Below, piece after piece: positions 1-9,999 of a stretch of DNA of 64,000 nucleotides (the stretch's first letter is position 1; every line of letters starts with the position of its first letter). Source of the DNA: Tamaricihabitans halophyticus (GTDB lineage: Bacteria; Actinomycetota; Actinomycetes; Mycobacteriales; Pseudonocardiaceae); the NCBI RefSeq assembly GCF_004340875.1, contig NZ_SLXQ01000001.1:124001-188000 (forward strand), in the 5' to 3' direction. A program made the translations under genes and the position numbers. The notes under the pieces are model-generated. The model did not search any database, was not told where the DNA came from, and worked only from the letters and a program-made list of their open reading frames with translations.

Positions 1-387
1 TCCCGGCAGTACGCCGGAATCAAGCCCGGCGCGCAGGGGGCCGATTTCACCGATCGCATCCCGCTGAACGATCCGCGGTTCGAGCGCATGTTCGCGGTCG
101 GCAGCCCGAATCCGGCATTCACCGGCGATCTGCTGCATCCGGACTTTCGGCAGTGGCTGGCGGGCGATCAACGGATCGCCGGTACGCAGCTGGTCACCAT
201 CACCGGACTCGTCGAGCAGGATCGGCACAATCCGCAGGCGCATCACCGCGGCATGCTGATCATCTGCCGGCCGGGCCGGATCAGCGATCCGGGCCTGGTG
301 ACCAACCTGCTCGAGGTGGCCTGCGACGCGACCGAACGGGTGCCGAAGCCGGCGTTTCAGCACACCGAGCAGCGGTTGCCATCCTGA
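1..387 (+). CDS. C-terminal part of an uncharacterised protein
   Basis: An open frame runs from the first base of the window to a TGA at 385-387, so the start lies outside. About 128 residues are visible. I do not recognise a named family. The central part (R-F-E-R-M-F-A-V-G-S-P-N-P followed by F-T-G-D-L-L-H-P) resembles the C-terminal part of the membrane protein encoded at 42072-42800, which has F-N-T-E-F-K-I-A-T-S-N-A-R-F-A-Y-D. This suggests a shared small domain, and the upstream part may carry a membrane anchor as that protein does. No function can be assigned. The frame, not the annotation, is secure. Confidence 0.7.
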   Translation, partial: SRQYAGIKPGAQGADFTDRIPLNDPRFERMFAVGSPNPAFTGDLLHPDFRQWLAGDQRIAGTQLVTITGLVEQDRHNPQAHHRGMLIICRPGRISDPGLVTNLLEVACDATERVPKPAFQHTEQRLPS

Positions 388-431
388 TCGCGCCTGACCG
401 CGCGGCACGGTGCCGCCAGTACGGTGTAGCC

Positions 432-1055
432 GTGCGATTCATTCTTGCCTCAGCATCTCCTGCCAGGCTGTCGCTGCTGCGGGCCGCCGGCATCGAACCC
501 ATCGTGCGGGTGTCCGGCGTGGACGAGGACGCGGTCTCGGCGGCACATCCGGACGCCGGCCCAGCCGAGCTGGTCACCGCGCTCGCCATGGCGAAAGCCG
601 AAGCCGTGGTGTCCACAGTGGGCACGGAGTTCCCGGACGCCGTGGTGGTCGGCTGCGACTCGATGCTGGAATACGGCGGCCAGGTGGTTGGCAAAGCCGG
701 CTCAGTGGAGATCGCCCGCAAGCGATGGGCGGCGATGGCTGGCGACGACGGGCTGCTGCACACCGGCCATGCCGTAGTCCGGCTTGGCGGCGGGGTGGTC
801 ACGCACCGGTCGAGCGGGGCACGGCTGACCCAGGTGCATTTTGGTGTTCCGGACGAGGACGAGCTCGCGGCGTATCTGGCTACCGAGGAACCCCTTTCGG
901 TTGCCGGATCGTTCACCATGGATGGCTACGGCGGATGGTTCATGGAGGGCGTCACCGGTGATCCGTCCTGCGTGATCGGCATCAGCCTGCCGCTGACCCG
1001 CCAGCTACTCGGCGAGGTCGGGGTGCGGATTATCGACCTATGGCGAAGCGAGTAA
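432..1055 (+). CDS. maf: Maf-family nucleoside triphosphate pyrophosphatase
   Basis: A 207-residue protein of the Maf/Ham1-like family. These enzymes hydrolyse non-canonical or excess nucleoside triphosphates to monophosphate and pyrophosphate in the cytoplasm (house-cleaning). The GTG at 432 gives the family's typical N-terminus, F-I-L-A-S-A-S-P-A-R followed by L-L-R-A-A-G-I. Later come V-G-C-D-S-M (the metal-binding aspartate) and G-K-A-G-S, all in family order. The frame is open upstream to 153, but that part has no Maf similarity and overlaps the preceding gene, so the shorter start is chosen. Length fits the family. In many actinobacteria maf lies near acyl-CoA carboxylase genes, which agrees with accA3 at 2721-4520. 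Confidence 0.92.
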   Translation: MRFILASASPARLSLLRAAGIEPIVRVSGVDEDAVSAAHPDAGPAELVTALAMAKAEAVVSTVGTEFPDAVVVGCDSMLEYGGQVVGKAGSVEIARKRWAAMAGDDGLLHTGHAVVRLGGGVVTHRSSGARLTQVHFGVPDEDELAAYLATEEPLSVAGSFTMDGYGGWFMEGVTGDPSCVIGISLPLTRQLLGEVGVRIIDLWRSE

Positions 1056-1210
1056 CCCGCCCGGTGGATATTTCACTCAATCGAGTCTCAAAATGTGAGA
1101 AGTAGTTACTCTCTGGTGCGAGTACGGAAGAGTCCTTGCGGGTGCGGGGTTGACGAGTAGAGATTGATCCGCACAGGTCACTACCGATTAGCCGACGAAC
1201 CGGAGTTGTC

Positions 1211-2584
1211 GTGTCCATCATCCGCACACTTGGCAAACCCAAGTTTTTCGCGATCAGCGTGCTCGTCGCGCTGGTACTCGGCGCGCTGGTCGGGGTACTC
1301 GCCCGCCAGGCCGAACTGGCGTGGCTGGTGGAGACACTGGACACGCTCGGCACCCTGTTCGCCAGCCTGCTCCAGCTGACCGTACTGCCGCTGGTGTTCA
1401 CCGCGATCATCGTCGGGGTCACCAGCCTGCGGCACCTCGGCGGTACCCGACTCGCGGCCCGGCTCGGCGGTAAGACCGTGCTCTGGTTCGCCACCACCTC
1501 GCTGATCTCGGTGCTGATCGGGATCGGGCTCGGCGCGCTGATCAACCCGGGCAGCGGCGTATCGCTGCGCCCATCCGATGAGGCGCTCAGCGAGCTCGCC
1601 GACAAGGATCAGGGCTCCTGGACGGATCTGGTGAACGGTTTGGTGCCGAGCAATGTGTTCAGCGCCTTCGCCGACGGCGAGATCCTGCAGGTCGTGTTCG
1701 TCGCGCTGCTCGTCGGCCTGGCTGCCTACGCGCTCGGCGACAAGGCCGAGCCGTTCATCCGGGTGAACCAGTCCGTTTTCGACCTGGTGCAGAAGGTGCT
1801 CAGCTGGATCATCCGGCTCGCCCCGATCGGTGTTTTCGGGCTGATCGGCAACGCCTTCGCCACCTACGGCGAGGAGTTCGCCCAGCCGCTGCTTTCCCTT
1901 GTCGTGGCAGTCTACCTGGGTTGCCTCGTGGTGCTGTTCGTGGTGTACCCGATCTTCCTGCGCACGGTCGGCAAGGTCAGCCCGATTCTCTTCTTCCGGA
2001 AGGCATGGACCGCGATCCAGTTCGCGTTCATCTCCCGCTCCTCGGGCGCCACCCTGCCGCTTGCCCGGCAGACCGCGGTCAACCTCGGAGTGGACTCCAG
2101 CTACGCGAGTTTCGCGGTGCCGCTTGGCACCACCACCAAGATGGATGGCTGCGCGGCGATCTATCCCGCGATCGCCGCCATGTTCATCGCGAACCTGTTC
2201 GGCATTCAGCTCGGTTTCGTGGACTACCTGCTGATCGTGGTGGTCGCGGTGTTCGGCGCGATCGCCACCGCGGGCGTGACCGGCTGGTTCACCATGCTCA
2301 CCCTGACGCTGAGCACGCTTGGCCTGCCGCCGGAGCTGATCGCCACCGGGATCGCGGTGATCTACGGCATCGACCCGATCATGGACATGATGCGCACCGC
2401 GACCAACGTGACCGGCCAGATCGCGATCCCCACCTGGGTAGCGCGCACCGAGGGCCTGCTGGACGACGGGCAGCTGAACACGCCCACCGGCCCGCCGCTG
2501 CTCTCCGGTGAACCGGCCGACCCGGCAAAGGACCAGGCAACGGACCCAACAACGGACGAGGACTCCTCGAAACAACCCGCCTAG
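1211..2584 (+). CDS. Dicarboxylate/amino acid:cation symporter (DAACS family)
   Basis: A 457-residue integral membrane protein of the glutamate/C4-dicarboxylate cation symporter family (GltP/DctA type). It imports glutamate, aspartate or C4-dicarboxylates with H+ or Na+. Visible signatures are the serine-rich re-entrant loop (S-R-S-S-G-A-T-L-P, about residues 276-284), the G-T-T-T-K-M-D-G-C-A segment near 309-318, and multiple hydrophobic helices. The C-terminal about 40 residues are polar and rich in Pro, Asp and Thr. The GTG start at 1211 follows GGAG with acceptable spacing. The substrate cannot be fixed from sequence alone. It is monocistronic as far as can be seen, with 136 bp to the next gene. 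Confidence 0.88.
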   Translation: MSIIRTLGKPKFFAISVLVALVLGALVGVLARQAELAWLVETLDTLGTLFASLLQLTVLPLVFTAIIVGVTSLRHLGGTRLAARLGGKTVLWFATTSLISVLIGIGLGALINPGSGVSLRPSDEALSELADKDQGSWTDLVNGLVPSNVFSAFADGEILQVVFVALLVGLAAYALGDKAEPFIRVNQSVFDLVQKVLSWIIRLAPIGVFGLIGNAFATYGEEFAQPLLSLVVAVYLGCLVVLFVVYPIFLRTVGKVSPILFFRKAWTAIQFAFISRSSGATLPLARQTAVNLGVDSSYASFAVPLGTTTKMDGCAAIYPAIAAMFIANLFGIQLGFVDYLLIVVVAVFGAIATAGVTGWFTMLTLTLSTLGLPPELIATGIAVIYGIDPIMDMMRTATNVTGQIAIPTWVARTEGLLDDGQLNTPTGPPLLSGEPADPAKDQATDPTTDEDSSKQPA

Positions 2585-2720
2585 CCAGGCGCGCCTGAGC
2601 GTGGGGTTTGTCACCGCGGGTTCCGACAGGCAGCGCTGACCGTAAACTCCCCTGCAGGCCCCCGCCCCATCAGCTGAGGCCGACCGGGGGCGCGGTGCGT
2701 ACTGGTACAAGGAGGTAGGC

Positions 2721-4520
2721 GTGCCCGAGCTGGCCGATAACGGCGCGACAGCCACGCTGCGCAAGGTCCTGATCGCCAACCGAGGGGAAATCGCGGTACG
2801 GGTCGTCCGCGCGTGCCAAGACGCCGGGCTGACCAGCGTCGCGGTCTACGCGGACCCGGACAGGGACGCACCCTTCGTCCGGCTGGCCGATGAGGCCTTC
2901 GCGCTTGGCGGTAGCACGGCAGCCGATTCCTACCTGGTCTTCGACAAGCTGCTGGACGCCGCCGCGCGCTCCGGCGCGGACGCCGTGCATCCCGGTTACG
3001 GCTTCCTGTCCGAGAACGCCGACTTCGCCCAGGCCGTGCAGGATGCCGGGCTGATCTGGATCGGCCCGGACCCGCAGGCCATCCGGGACCTTGGCGACAA
3101 GGTCACCGCCCGGCATATCGCCACCCGTGCGGGCGCGCCCCTGGTGCCCGGCACCAAGGACCCGGCGGCCGGCCCGGCGGAAGTCGTCAAGTTCGCCAAG
3201 GAGCACGGCCTGCCAGTGGCCATCAAGGCCGCGTTCGGTGGCGGCGGCCGTGGGTTGAAGGTCGCGCGGACCATCGAGGAGATCCCCGAGCTGTTCGAGT
3301 CGGCCACCCGCGAGGCGGTCGCCGCGTTCGGTAGGGGCGAATGCTTCGTGGAGCGCTACCTGGACAAGCCGCGCCACGTGGAGGCACAGGTACTGGCCGA
3401 CAAGCACGGCAACGTCGTGGTGGTGGGCACCAGGGACTGCTCGCTGCAGCGCCGGCACCAGAAACTCGTCGAGGAGGCCCCCGCGCCGTTCCTTTCCGCC
3501 GAGCAGCGCGCCACCATCCACGAGTCGGCGAAGCGGATCTGCGCCGAGGCCGGCTACTCCGGCGCGGGCACGGTGGAATACCTGGTCGGCCTGGACGGCA
3601 CGATCTCCTTCCTCGAGGTGAACACCCGACTACAGGTTGAGCACCCGGTCTCGGAGGAGACCACCGGTATCGACCTGGTGCGCGAGCAGTTCCGGATCGC
3701 CGCCGGCGAACGGCTGCGCTTCACCGAGGACCCCACGCCGCGCGGGCATTCCATCGAGTTCCGGATCAACGGTGAGGACGCGGGCCGCAACTTCCTGCCC
3801 GCGCCCGGCACCGTCACCCGGTTCGTGGCACCGGACGGACCGGGCGTACGCACCGATGCCGGCGTGGAATCCGGCAGTGTCATCGGCGGGCAGTTCGATT
3901 CACTGCTCGCCAAGCTCATCGTAACCGGCGCGGACCGCACGCAGGCGCTGGAGCGCTCGCGCAGGGCGCTCGCCGAAATGGTTGCCGACGGGTTGGCGAC
4001 GGTGCTGCCGTTTCACCGCGCGATCGTGCGTGATCCGGCGTTCGTCGGCGATGAGAGCGGGTTCCAGGTCCACACCAGGTGGATCGAAACCGAGTTCGAG
4101 AACACCATCGAGCCTTACACCGACGGGGTGCCGGCCGAGGACGACGCCGAGCCCCGCCGCACGGTGGTGGTCGAGGTGGGCGGTCGCCGGCTCGAGGTCT
4201 CGCTGCCCGGTGATCTGGCGGTTGGCGGCGGTAACGGCGGAGGTGGCGCGGCAGCGAAAGCGAAACCGCGTAAACGCGGTGGCAGCGGCAAGGTCGCGAC
4301 CAGTGGAGACGCACTCACCGCGCCAATGCAGGGCACCATCGTGAAGGTCGCCGTCGAGGATGGCCAGCAGGTCGAGGCCGGTGAGCTCATTGTGGTGCTC
4401 GAAGCGATGAAGATGGAGAACCCGGTGACCGCGCACAAGGCGGGCACGGTGACCGGCCTTTCGGTGGGCGTCGGCGACCCGGTCACGCAGGGCATCCCGT
4501 TGTGCGAGCTGAAAGATTAG
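2721..4520 (+). CDS. accA3: Acetyl/propionyl-CoA carboxylase alpha subunit (biotin carboxylase + BCCP)
   Basis: A 599-residue biotinylated alpha chain of acyl-CoA carboxylases. The N-terminal biotin carboxylase domain (about 13-460) carboxylates biotin using ATP and bicarbonate. The C-terminal carrier domain (about 530-599) holds the attachment motif E-A-M-K-M-E-N with the biotinyl lysine at about 564. Biotin carboxylase motifs include [11 protein letters not shown] at the start, the glycine loop F-G-G-G-G-R-G-L-K, and [10 protein letters not shown]. The GTG start has a near-perfect Shine-Dalgarno (AAGGAGGT, 2709-2716). In mycobacteria this subunit (AccA3) serves acetyl-, propionyl- and long-chain acyl-CoA carboxylases with separate beta chains, and no beta chain is present here. 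It could supply methylmalonyl-CoA precursor linked to mutAB (25626-29674). Confidence 0.95.
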   Translation: MPELADNGATATLRKVLIANRGEIAVRVVRACQDAGLTSVAVYADPDRDAPFVRLADEAFALGGSTAADSYLVFDKLLDAAARSGADAVHPGYGFLSENADFAQAVQDAGLIWIGPDPQAIRDLGDKVTARHIATRAGAPLVPGTKDPAAGPAEVVKFAKEHGLPVAIKAAFGGGGRGLKVARTIEEIPELFESATREAVAAFGRGECFVERYLDKPRHVEAQVLADKHGNVVVVGTRDCSLQRRHQKLVEEAPAPFLSAEQRATIHESAKRICAEAGYSGAGTVEYLVGLDGTISFLEVNTRLQVEHPVSEETTGIDLVREQFRIAAGERLRFTEDPTPRGHSIEFRINGEDAGRNFLPAPGTVTRFVAPDGPGVRTDAGVESGSVIGGQFDSLLAKLIVTGADRTQALERSRRALAEMVADGLATVLPFHRAIVRDPAFVGDESGFQVHTRWIETEFENTIEPYTDGVPAEDDAEPRRTVVVEVGGRRLEVSLPGDLAVGGGNGGGGAAAKAKPRKRGGSGKVATSGDALTAPMQGTIVKVAVEDGQQVEAGELIVVLEAMKMENPVTAHKAGTVTGLSVGVGDPVTQGIPLCELKD

Positions 4521-4531
4521 CCCCGAAAGCC

Positions 4532-4556
4532 CGCTAACCTTAAAGAACGCGGTCAC
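4532..4556. repeat. Dispersed intergenic repeat, half-form (A) copy 1
   Basis: A 25-bp element (read on the minus strand: GTGACCGCG, then TTCTTTAAGG, then TTAGCG). It starts 12 bp after the accA3 stop and lies before the DUF1707 gene. It is identical to the copies at 11592 and 39721 and one base different from that at 10000. Confidence 0.85.
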
Positions 4557-4612
4557 CGAGCGGGGTTGAGTTCGCGGAGAAGCTCTCAGCGTTTCCTCGG
4601 TACGATCGAGGG

Positions 4613-5095
4613 GTGAGCGCCGAAGAGGAATCGCGACTGCGGTTATCCGATGCCGAGCGCCAAGAAGCCATCGATGCGCTCGGCGAGCATTTCCAGACCG
4701 GCAGGCTGGATATGGCCGAGTACGGCGAACGTACCGCGCAGGTCACCGCCGCGCGGCTGCGGAGCGAACTGCGACCGCTGTTCGACGATTTACCCGAGCC
4801 GAAGCCGAGCGTGCTGCGCGAGCAACAGCCACAACGGGACTACCGGATGCCCCGGCAGGAGCCCGCTGCGCGCCAGGAACCGTACCCGCGACAACCGGCG
4901 CAGGTCTCCCGACGTACGGTCGGCGATGCGGTCGCGGCGGCGGCCATACCGATCGCCGTCATCGTCGCGGTGGTGTTGTTCTTTACCGTCGCCAAGGTCT
5001 GGATGGTCTTCATGCTGCCGGTGCTGGTTGGCATGTTCCTCGGCGCATGGCGGGACGGCGGCAACCGAAGGGGCTGCGGCCGGCGATTCCGCTGA
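4613..5095 (+). CDS. DUF1707 (SHOCT-like) domain membrane protein
   Basis: A 160-residue protein. Residues about 7-60 form a DUF1707 domain (L-R-L-S-D-A-E-R-Q-E-A-I, then G-R-L-D-M-A-E-Y-G-E-R, then L-F-D-D-L-P), common in actinobacterial cell-envelope proteins. A proline/arginine/glutamine-rich linker follows. About residues 105-147 hold one or two hydrophobic segments, and the tail is short and basic. The GTG at 4613 is the start giving an intact domain. The biochemical role of DUF1707 is not established. Only 8 bp separate it from the acetyltransferase at 5104, so the two are probably co-transcribed. Confidence 0.85.
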   Translation: MSAEEESRLRLSDAERQEAIDALGEHFQTGRLDMAEYGERTAQVTAARLRSELRPLFDDLPEPKPSVLREQQPQRDYRMPRQEPAARQEPYPRQPAQVSRRTVGDAVAAAAIPIAVIVAVVLFFTVAKVWMVFMLPVLVGMFLGAWRDGGNRRGCGRRFR

Positions 5096-5103
5096 ACTGA
5101 ACC

Positions 5104-5679
5104 GTGGAACCGACCCGCTACCGTGGTGTCGTGGAGCCAGTGGAGATCAACGCGGGCACGTACTACCTGCGCCAGTTGCGCACGGACGAGTTCATCGACG
5201 ATCGGCCGGCACTGGTCGAGACGTTCGCCGACGAGGAAACGGTGCGCTACCGCAGTGCCCGTATCCCCGACCTGGCCGCGGCCAGCGAGTACATCGCGCT
5301 GCGCGCCGAGCAGTGGCGGAGCGATCAGCGCTACAGCTGGGCGGTGGCCAACCAGACCACGGGGGAACTACTCGCCGAACTCACCCTGACCAATCTCGCG
5401 CCGCGCGATCGCTTCGCGGAGATCACCTGCTGGACCCATCCGGCGCATCGCGGGAACGGCATCGTCGTGGCCACCATCCCCGCCGTACTGCGCTTCGGCT
5501 TCGGCGCGCTCGACCTGCACCACGTCAGTTACCAGCATGCGGTGAGCAACACGGCGTCCCGGCGGGTCGCGGAGAAATGCGGCTTCCTGCTCGATGGCCG
5601 GATGCGCGAGGCCTACGTTGTGGACGGTGTCGCCGAGGACCGGCTGGTGTGGTCCCGGCTGTCCACCGACGAGGACTAG
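5104..5679 (+). CDS. GNAT-family N-acetyltransferase (RimJ/RimL-like)
   Basis: A 191-residue protein of the GCN5-related acetyltransferase superfamily, RimJ/RimL-like subgroup, which transfers acetyl from acetyl-CoA to protein N-termini or small amines. Visible are the beta4/alpha3 region H-P-A-H-R-G-N-G-I-V-V-A-T-I-P (the R/Q-x-x-G-x-G/A acetyl-CoA loop here as H-R-G-N-G) and a C-terminal V-S-N-T-A-S-R-R-V-A-E-K-C-G-F motif typical of RimJ/RimL proteins. The GTG at 5104 is used, but a second GTG at 5131 is possible. The substrate is unknown. Confidence 0.85.
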   Translation: MEPTRYRGVVEPVEINAGTYYLRQLRTDEFIDDRPALVETFADEETVRYRSARIPDLAAASEYIALRAEQWRSDQRYSWAVANQTTGELLAELTLTNLAPRDRFAEITCWTHPAHRGNGIVVATIPAVLRFGFGALDLHHVSYQHAVSNTASRRVAEKCGFLLDGRMREAYVVDGVAEDRLVWSRLSTDED

Positions 5680-5686
5680 CGACCCC

Positions 5687-5747
5687 GATAACCCTAGAGA
5701 ACGCGATCACGCGGTACGACCGCAAGATCCTTAAAGAACGCGGTCAC
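5687..5747. repeat. Dispersed intergenic repeats: one A form and one A/B hybrid
   Basis: Two copies in tandem between the convergent acetyltransferase and glpD genes. A degenerate A form (GATAACCCTAGAG then AACGCGATCAC) is at 5687-5710. A 28-bp form is at 5718-5745, with GACCGCAAGATCC on the left and TTAAAGAACGCGGTC on the right. The outer GACCGC/GCGGTC arms are a perfect inverted repeat. The right half equals the A form and the left half equals the palindromic B form, linking the two variants. Confidence 0.85.
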
Positions 5748-5767
5748 GGGGCGTCACCGAGCCGTGG

Positions 5768-7504
5768 TCAGCCCGTCGTGGTCAGGCCAGCGCGGGCTTC
5801 GGGCGCGGCCGAGCGCCGCGCGTCGGCGGCGTGGTCGTCCGGCTGCTGCTGGGAATCCCGCTCGGCGTCCACCCGCGCGGTGTACACCTCCACCTCGCGC
5901 TGGATCGTGGCCTCATCCCAGCCGAGCACGTCACTGATCAGCTCGGCCACCTGCCGCGCGCAGTCCACCCCGCGATGCGGGTACTCGATCGAGATACGGG
6001 TACGTCGGGCAAGCACGTCCTCGAGATGCAGCGCGCCTTCGTGGCTCGCCGCGTACACCACCTCGGCGCGCAGATAGTCCGGCGCCGCGTCCACCGGGCG
6101 CAGCAATTCCGGCCGGTCCTTGGCGAGGCCAAGCACCTCGTGCACGAGTGCGCCATAGCGGTCGAGCAGATGGCGCACCCGGTACGGATGCACCCCGTGC
6201 TCGCTTGCCAGCCGATCGGCCTGGTTCACCAGCGCGTGGTAGCCGTCCGCGCCGAGCAGCGGCACCTTGTCCGTGATGGACTCCTGAATACGGCCGGGCA
6301 GATCCACCGACACCGCGTCCACGGCATCCGCCGCCATCACCCGATAGGTGGTGTATTTCCCACCTGCGATCGCCACCAGACCGGGCGCCACCCTGGCCAC
6401 CGCGTGCTCCCGGGACAGCTTCGAGGTTTCCTCGCTTTCCCCGGCGAGCAGCGGGCGCAACCCGGCGTAGACGCCTTCAATATCGTCATGCGTCAGCGGC
6501 GTCGCCAGCACATTGTTCACGTGCTCGAGCAGGTAGTCGATGTCGTGCCGGGTCGCCGAAGGGTGCGCGAGATCCAGGTTCCAGTCGGTATCCGTGGTAC
6601 CGATGATCCAGTGGTTTCGCCACGGAATCACGAACAGCACGGACTTCTCGGTGCGCAGGATGATCCCGGTTTCGGAGACGATCCGGTCGCGGGGCACCAC
6701 GATGTGTACGCCCTTGCTTGCGCGTACCCGGAACCGTCCCCTGCTGCCGGAAAGGTTCTGCAACTCGTCGGTCCACACCCCGGTGCAGTTGACCACGGCC
6801 GCCGCGGCGATCTCGGTTTCCGCGCCATCTTCCATATCGCGCACGCGTACGCCCGAGATGCGGTCGGCCTCGCGCAGGAAGCCAACGACCTTTGTGGACG
6901 TGCGCACCACGGCGCCGTAATGCGCGGCGGTCCGCGCAACCATCATGGTGTGCCGCGCGTCATCGGCCTGCGCGTCGTAGTACCGGATGCCGCCGACCAG
7001 CGCGCTGCGTTTGATACCCGGCGCCATCCGCAACGCGCCGGCCCTGCTGAGGTGTTTCTGGCCAGGCACCGACCGTGCCCCGCCCATCGTGTCGTAGAGG
7101 ACCAGACCAGCCGCGGTGTACGGCCGTTCCCAGATCCGTTTGGTCAGCGGGTAAAGGAAACTCACCGGCTTCACCAGATGCGGTGCCAATCTGGTGAGCA
7201 TCAGTTCCCGTTCGGCCAGTGCCTCGCGCACCAGGCCGAACTCCAGCTGCTCCAGATAGCGGAGTCCGCCGTGGAACAACTTGCTCGACCTGCTCGAGGT
7301 GCCCGAGGCAAGATCGCGCGATTCCACCAGCGCCACCCGCAGCCCCCTGGTCACCGCGTCCAGCACCACGCCAGCACCCACGATGCCGCCGCCGATCACG
7401 ACGAGGTCGAAGTTCTCCGAACCGAGCCGCTGCCACGCCCGCGCGCGTTCCTCGGCGTCCAGCCGCCCCAGTCGCTGCGTTGCCCCAACTCGCTCAGTGG
7501 ACAC
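5768..7504 (-). CDS. glpD: Glycerol-3-phosphate dehydrogenase (FAD-dependent, aerobic)
   Basis: A 578-residue membrane-associated flavoprotein oxidising sn-glycerol-3-phosphate to dihydroxyacetone phosphate and passing electrons to the quinone pool. The FAD dinucleotide fold is at about 33-55 (D-L-V-V-I-G-G-G-I-V-G-A-G), followed by the GlpD-type S-R-S-S-K-L-F-H-G-G-L-R-Y-L-E signature near 90-105 and the C-terminal alpha-helical cap domain. The start is GTG, with AAGGGGAG upstream on the minus strand. It is divergent from glpF-glpK across a 204-bp gap, which probably contains the promoters for both. The context establishes a glycerol uptake and oxidation unit. Confidence 0.95.
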   Translation of the reverse strand: MSTERVGATQRLGRLDAEERARAWQRLGSENFDLVVIGGGIVGAGVVLDAVTRGLRVALVESRDLASGTSSRSSKLFHGGLRYLEQLEFGLVREALAERELMLTRLAPHLVKPVSFLYPLTKRIWERPYTAAGLVLYDTMGGARSVPGQKHLSRAGALRMAPGIKRSALVGGIRYYDAQADDARHTMMVARTAAHYGAVVRTSTKVVGFLREADRISGVRVRDMEDGAETEIAAAAVVNCTGVWTDELQNLSGSRGRFRVRASKGVHIVVPRDRIVSETGIILRTEKSVLFVIPWRNHWIIGTTDTDWNLDLAHPSATRHDIDYLLEHVNNVLATPLTHDDIEGVYAGLRPLLAGESEETSKLSREHAVARVAPGLVAIAGGKYTTYRVMAADAVDAVSVDLPGRIQESITDKVPLLGADGYHALVNQADRLASEHGVHPYRVRHLLDRYGALVHEVLGLAKDRPELLRPVDAAPDYLRAEVVYAASHEGALHLEDVLARRTRISIEYPHRGVDCARQVAELISDVLGWDEATIQREVEVYTARVDAERDSQQQPDDHAADARRSAAPEARAGLTTTG

Positions 7505-7708
7505 GGTGCTCCCCTTCTCCGGTCGGCCTCACTTTTCCCACACCCCACCCGCCACGCTACCGGCTTCGGGGGGAGTGCGCGCGACACCGCCCGGGTTGGG
7601 CCTTTTGGTACTTGTCCAACCGCCGGCCGGGGGATAGCGTCCCTGCGCACCAGGGGACTTCGCGATGTCGAGACGAGTCGCGCCAGAACCCATTCCCGGT
7701 AGCGGAAC

Positions 7709-8428
7709 ATGGAGGTTCAGGTGGGTGCGGGGAGCATTTTCGTATGGGAGCTACTTGGCACCGCGGCGCTGATTCTGCTCGGTGCCGGCGTCGTCGCCAA
7801 CAATGTCCTGCGCAAGACGAACGGGAACGACACTGGCTTCCTGTTCGTGAACATCGGCTGGGCGTTCGCGGTGTTCGTCGGGGCAAGCATCGCGGCACCT
7901 GCCGGGGCGCACATCAACCCGGCGGTCACCCTTGGTACGGCGATCGCGGGTGACACCGCATGGGCGGATGTGCCGATCTATATCGCCGCACAGCTCGTCG
8001 GCGCGGTTATCGGTGCGATGCTCTGCTGGGCGACGTACAAGACCCAGTTCGACGACCACCCCGAGCCGGAGAACACGCTCGGTATCTTCTCCACCGTGCC
8101 GGCGATCAGGCACAACTTCTGGAACCTGGTCACCGAGATCATCGGTACCTTCGTGCTGATTTTCTGGATCCTGACCAACCCGATGGACAACGAGGCGCTC
8201 GGCTACGCCGGCGTCGCCTTCGTCGTGTTGGTGATCGGTACTTCGCTCGGTGGCCCAACCGGTTACGCGATCAACCCGGCACGTGACCTCGGACCGCGGA
8301 TCGCTTACGCGTTGCTGCCCATTCGCGGCAAGGGCAGCGCACAATGGGACTACTCCTGGATACCCGTCGTCGGACCGCTGATCGGCGCATCGCTTGCCGC
8401 GCTGCTCTTCCTCGCCCTACCGGCTTGA
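7709..8428 (+). CDS. glpF: Glycerol facilitator / aquaglyceroporin (MIP family)
   Basis: A 239-residue channel with six predicted helices and two N-P-A half-helix motifs (residues 70-72 in H-I-N-P-A-V-T and 189-191 in A-I-N-P-A-R-D). The aspartate after the second N-P-A-R is typical of glycerol-conducting members rather than strict water channels. It mediates facilitated diffusion of glycerol across the cytoplasmic membrane, where GlpK traps it as the phosphate. It lies 40 bp upstream of glpK on the same strand, a classic operon. A GTG twelve bases in (7721) is an alternative start. Confidence 0.94.
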   Translation: MEVQVGAGSIFVWELLGTAALILLGAGVVANNVLRKTNGNDTGFLFVNIGWAFAVFVGASIAAPAGAHINPAVTLGTAIAGDTAWADVPIYIAAQLVGAVIGAMLCWATYKTQFDDHPEPENTLGIFSTVPAIRHNFWNLVTEIIGTFVLIFWILTNPMDNEALGYAGVAFVVLVIGTSLGGPTGYAINPARDLGPRIAYALLPIRGKGSAQWDYSWIPVVGPLIGASLAALLFLALPA

Positions 8429-8468
8429 TCAGCGCCGTAGCCCCGGGACGCCGAGAAAGGAAGGCTAG

Positions 8469-9983
8469 ATGACCTCGTACGTGGCCGCTATCGACCAGGG
8501 CACCACGTCCACCCGCTGCATGATCTTCGACCACTCCGGCAACGTCGTCGCGGTGGACCAGATGGAGCACGAGCAGATCTTCCCGAAGGCTGGCTGGGTG
8601 GAGCACAACCCGGAGGAGATCTGGAACAACACCAGGGAGGTCTGCGCTGGCGCGCTCGCCAAGGCGGACATGAGCCCGAAGGACGTTGCCGCGGTCGGGA
8701 TCACCAATCAGCGGGAGACCACCGTCGTCTGGGACCGGGCGACCGGTAAGCCGGTGTACAACGCGATCGTCTGGCAGGACACCCGCACCGACCGGATCGT
8801 CAGCAAGCTCGGCGAACTCGGCGGCGGGCAGGAGCGCTACCGGGACCGCACCGGGCTGCCACTGGCCACGTACTTCTCCGGCCCCAAGATCAAGTGGATC
8901 TTGGACAATGTGGACGGTGCGCGGGAGCGCGCGGAATCCGGCGACCTGCTGTTCGGGAACATGGACACCTGGGTGCTGTGGAACGCGACCGGTGGCACCG
9001 ATGGCGGCGTGCACGTCACCGATCCCACGAACGCCTCACGCACGCTGTTGATGGACCTGGACACGCTGTCCTGGAACCACGAGATCTGCGCCGAGATGGG
9101 CATTCCGACCTCGATGCTGCCGGAGATCCGGTCGTCTTCCGAGGAGTACGGGAAGATCCGCACGAAGGGCGCGCTCGGTGGCGTGCCGATCGCCGGCATC
9201 CTCGGCGACCAGCAGGCGGCGACGTTCGGCCAGGCCTGCCTTTCCCCCGGTGAAGCCAAAAACACCTACGGGACCGGCAACTTCGTGTTGCTGAACACCG
9301 GAACGGACAAGGTGATGAGCGACAACGGGTTGCTCACCACGGTCTGCTACAAGATCGGCGCGCAGCCGACCGTATACGCGCTGGAAGGCTCGATCGCGGT
9401 CACCGGTTCGCTGGTGCAATGGTTGCGGGACAACCTGCGCATGATCGACAGTGCCCCGGAGATCGAGCAGCTTGCCAAGGGCGTCGAGGACAACGGTGGT
9501 TGCTACTTCGTACCCGCGTTCTCCGGGTTGTTCGCGCCGCACTGGCGTTCCGACGCACGCGGCGCGATCGTCGGGTTGACCAGGTACGTCAATCGCGGGC
9601 ATATGGCGCGGGCGGTGCTCGAGGCGACCGCGTTCCAGACGCGCGAGGTGATCGACGCGATGAACGCCGATTCGGGTGTTCCGCTGAAATCCCTCAAGGT
9701 CGATGGCGGGATGGTCAGCAACGAGCTGCTGATGCAGTTCCAGGCGGACATCCTGAACGTGTCGGTGGTCCGGCCGAAGGTCGCGGAGACCACCGCGCTG
9801 GGTGCTGCCTACGCGGCGGGGCTGGCCGTCGGGTTCTGGTCGAGCGAGGAGGACATTCGCTCGAACTGGGTCAAGGACAAGCAGTGGGATCCGGAGCTGG
9901 ATGACGCGTCCAGGGAGCGGCAGTACCGCCAGTGGCAGAAGGCGGTTACCCGCACCTTCGACTGGGTGGACGAGGACACCTAA
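8469..9983 (+). CDS. glpK: Glycerol kinase
   Basis: A 504-residue FGGY-superfamily kinase phosphorylating glycerol with ATP to glycerol-3-phosphate. The N-terminus [11 protein letters not shown] is the glycerol-kinase phosphate-binding loop, R-E-T-T-V-V-W-D (about 81-88) is a substrate-pocket motif, and the second domain contains F-S-G-L-F-A-P-H-W and D-G-G-M-V-S-N-E. Length equals the family's. The ATG is preceded by AGAAAGGAAGG. It forms a unit with glpF, and glpD, divergent, continues the pathway. Confidence 0.96.
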   Translation: MTSYVAAIDQGTTSTRCMIFDHSGNVVAVDQMEHEQIFPKAGWVEHNPEEIWNNTREVCAGALAKADMSPKDVAAVGITNQRETTVVWDRATGKPVYNAIVWQDTRTDRIVSKLGELGGGQERYRDRTGLPLATYFSGPKIKWILDNVDGARERAESGDLLFGNMDTWVLWNATGGTDGGVHVTDPTNASRTLLMDLDTLSWNHEICAEMGIPTSMLPEIRSSSEEYGKIRTKGALGGVPIAGILGDQQAATFGQACLSPGEAKNTYGTGNFVLLNTGTDKVMSDNGLLTTVCYKIGAQPTVYALEGSIAVTGSLVQWLRDNLRMIDSAPEIEQLAKGVEDNGGCYFVPAFSGLFAPHWRSDARGAIVGLTRYVNRGHMARAVLEATAFQTREVIDAMNADSGVPLKSLKVDGGMVSNELLMQFQADILNVSVVRPKVAETTALGAAYAAGLAVGFWSSEEDIRSNWVKDKQWDPELDDASRERQYRQWQKAVTRTFDWVDEDT

Positions 9984-9999
9984 GCACGCACCGTAGCCT

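Noticed and set aside
1181-2779. A 532-aa minus-strand open frame opposite the symporter
   Set aside because: It is antisense to a clearly conserved membrane transporter and has the Arg/Gly/Asp/His-rich composition of a high-GC shadow frame.
5831-7702. A 623-aa plus-strand open frame
   Set aside because: It is opposite glpD, has no family motifs, and is Arg/His/Pro-rich as expected for a shadow.
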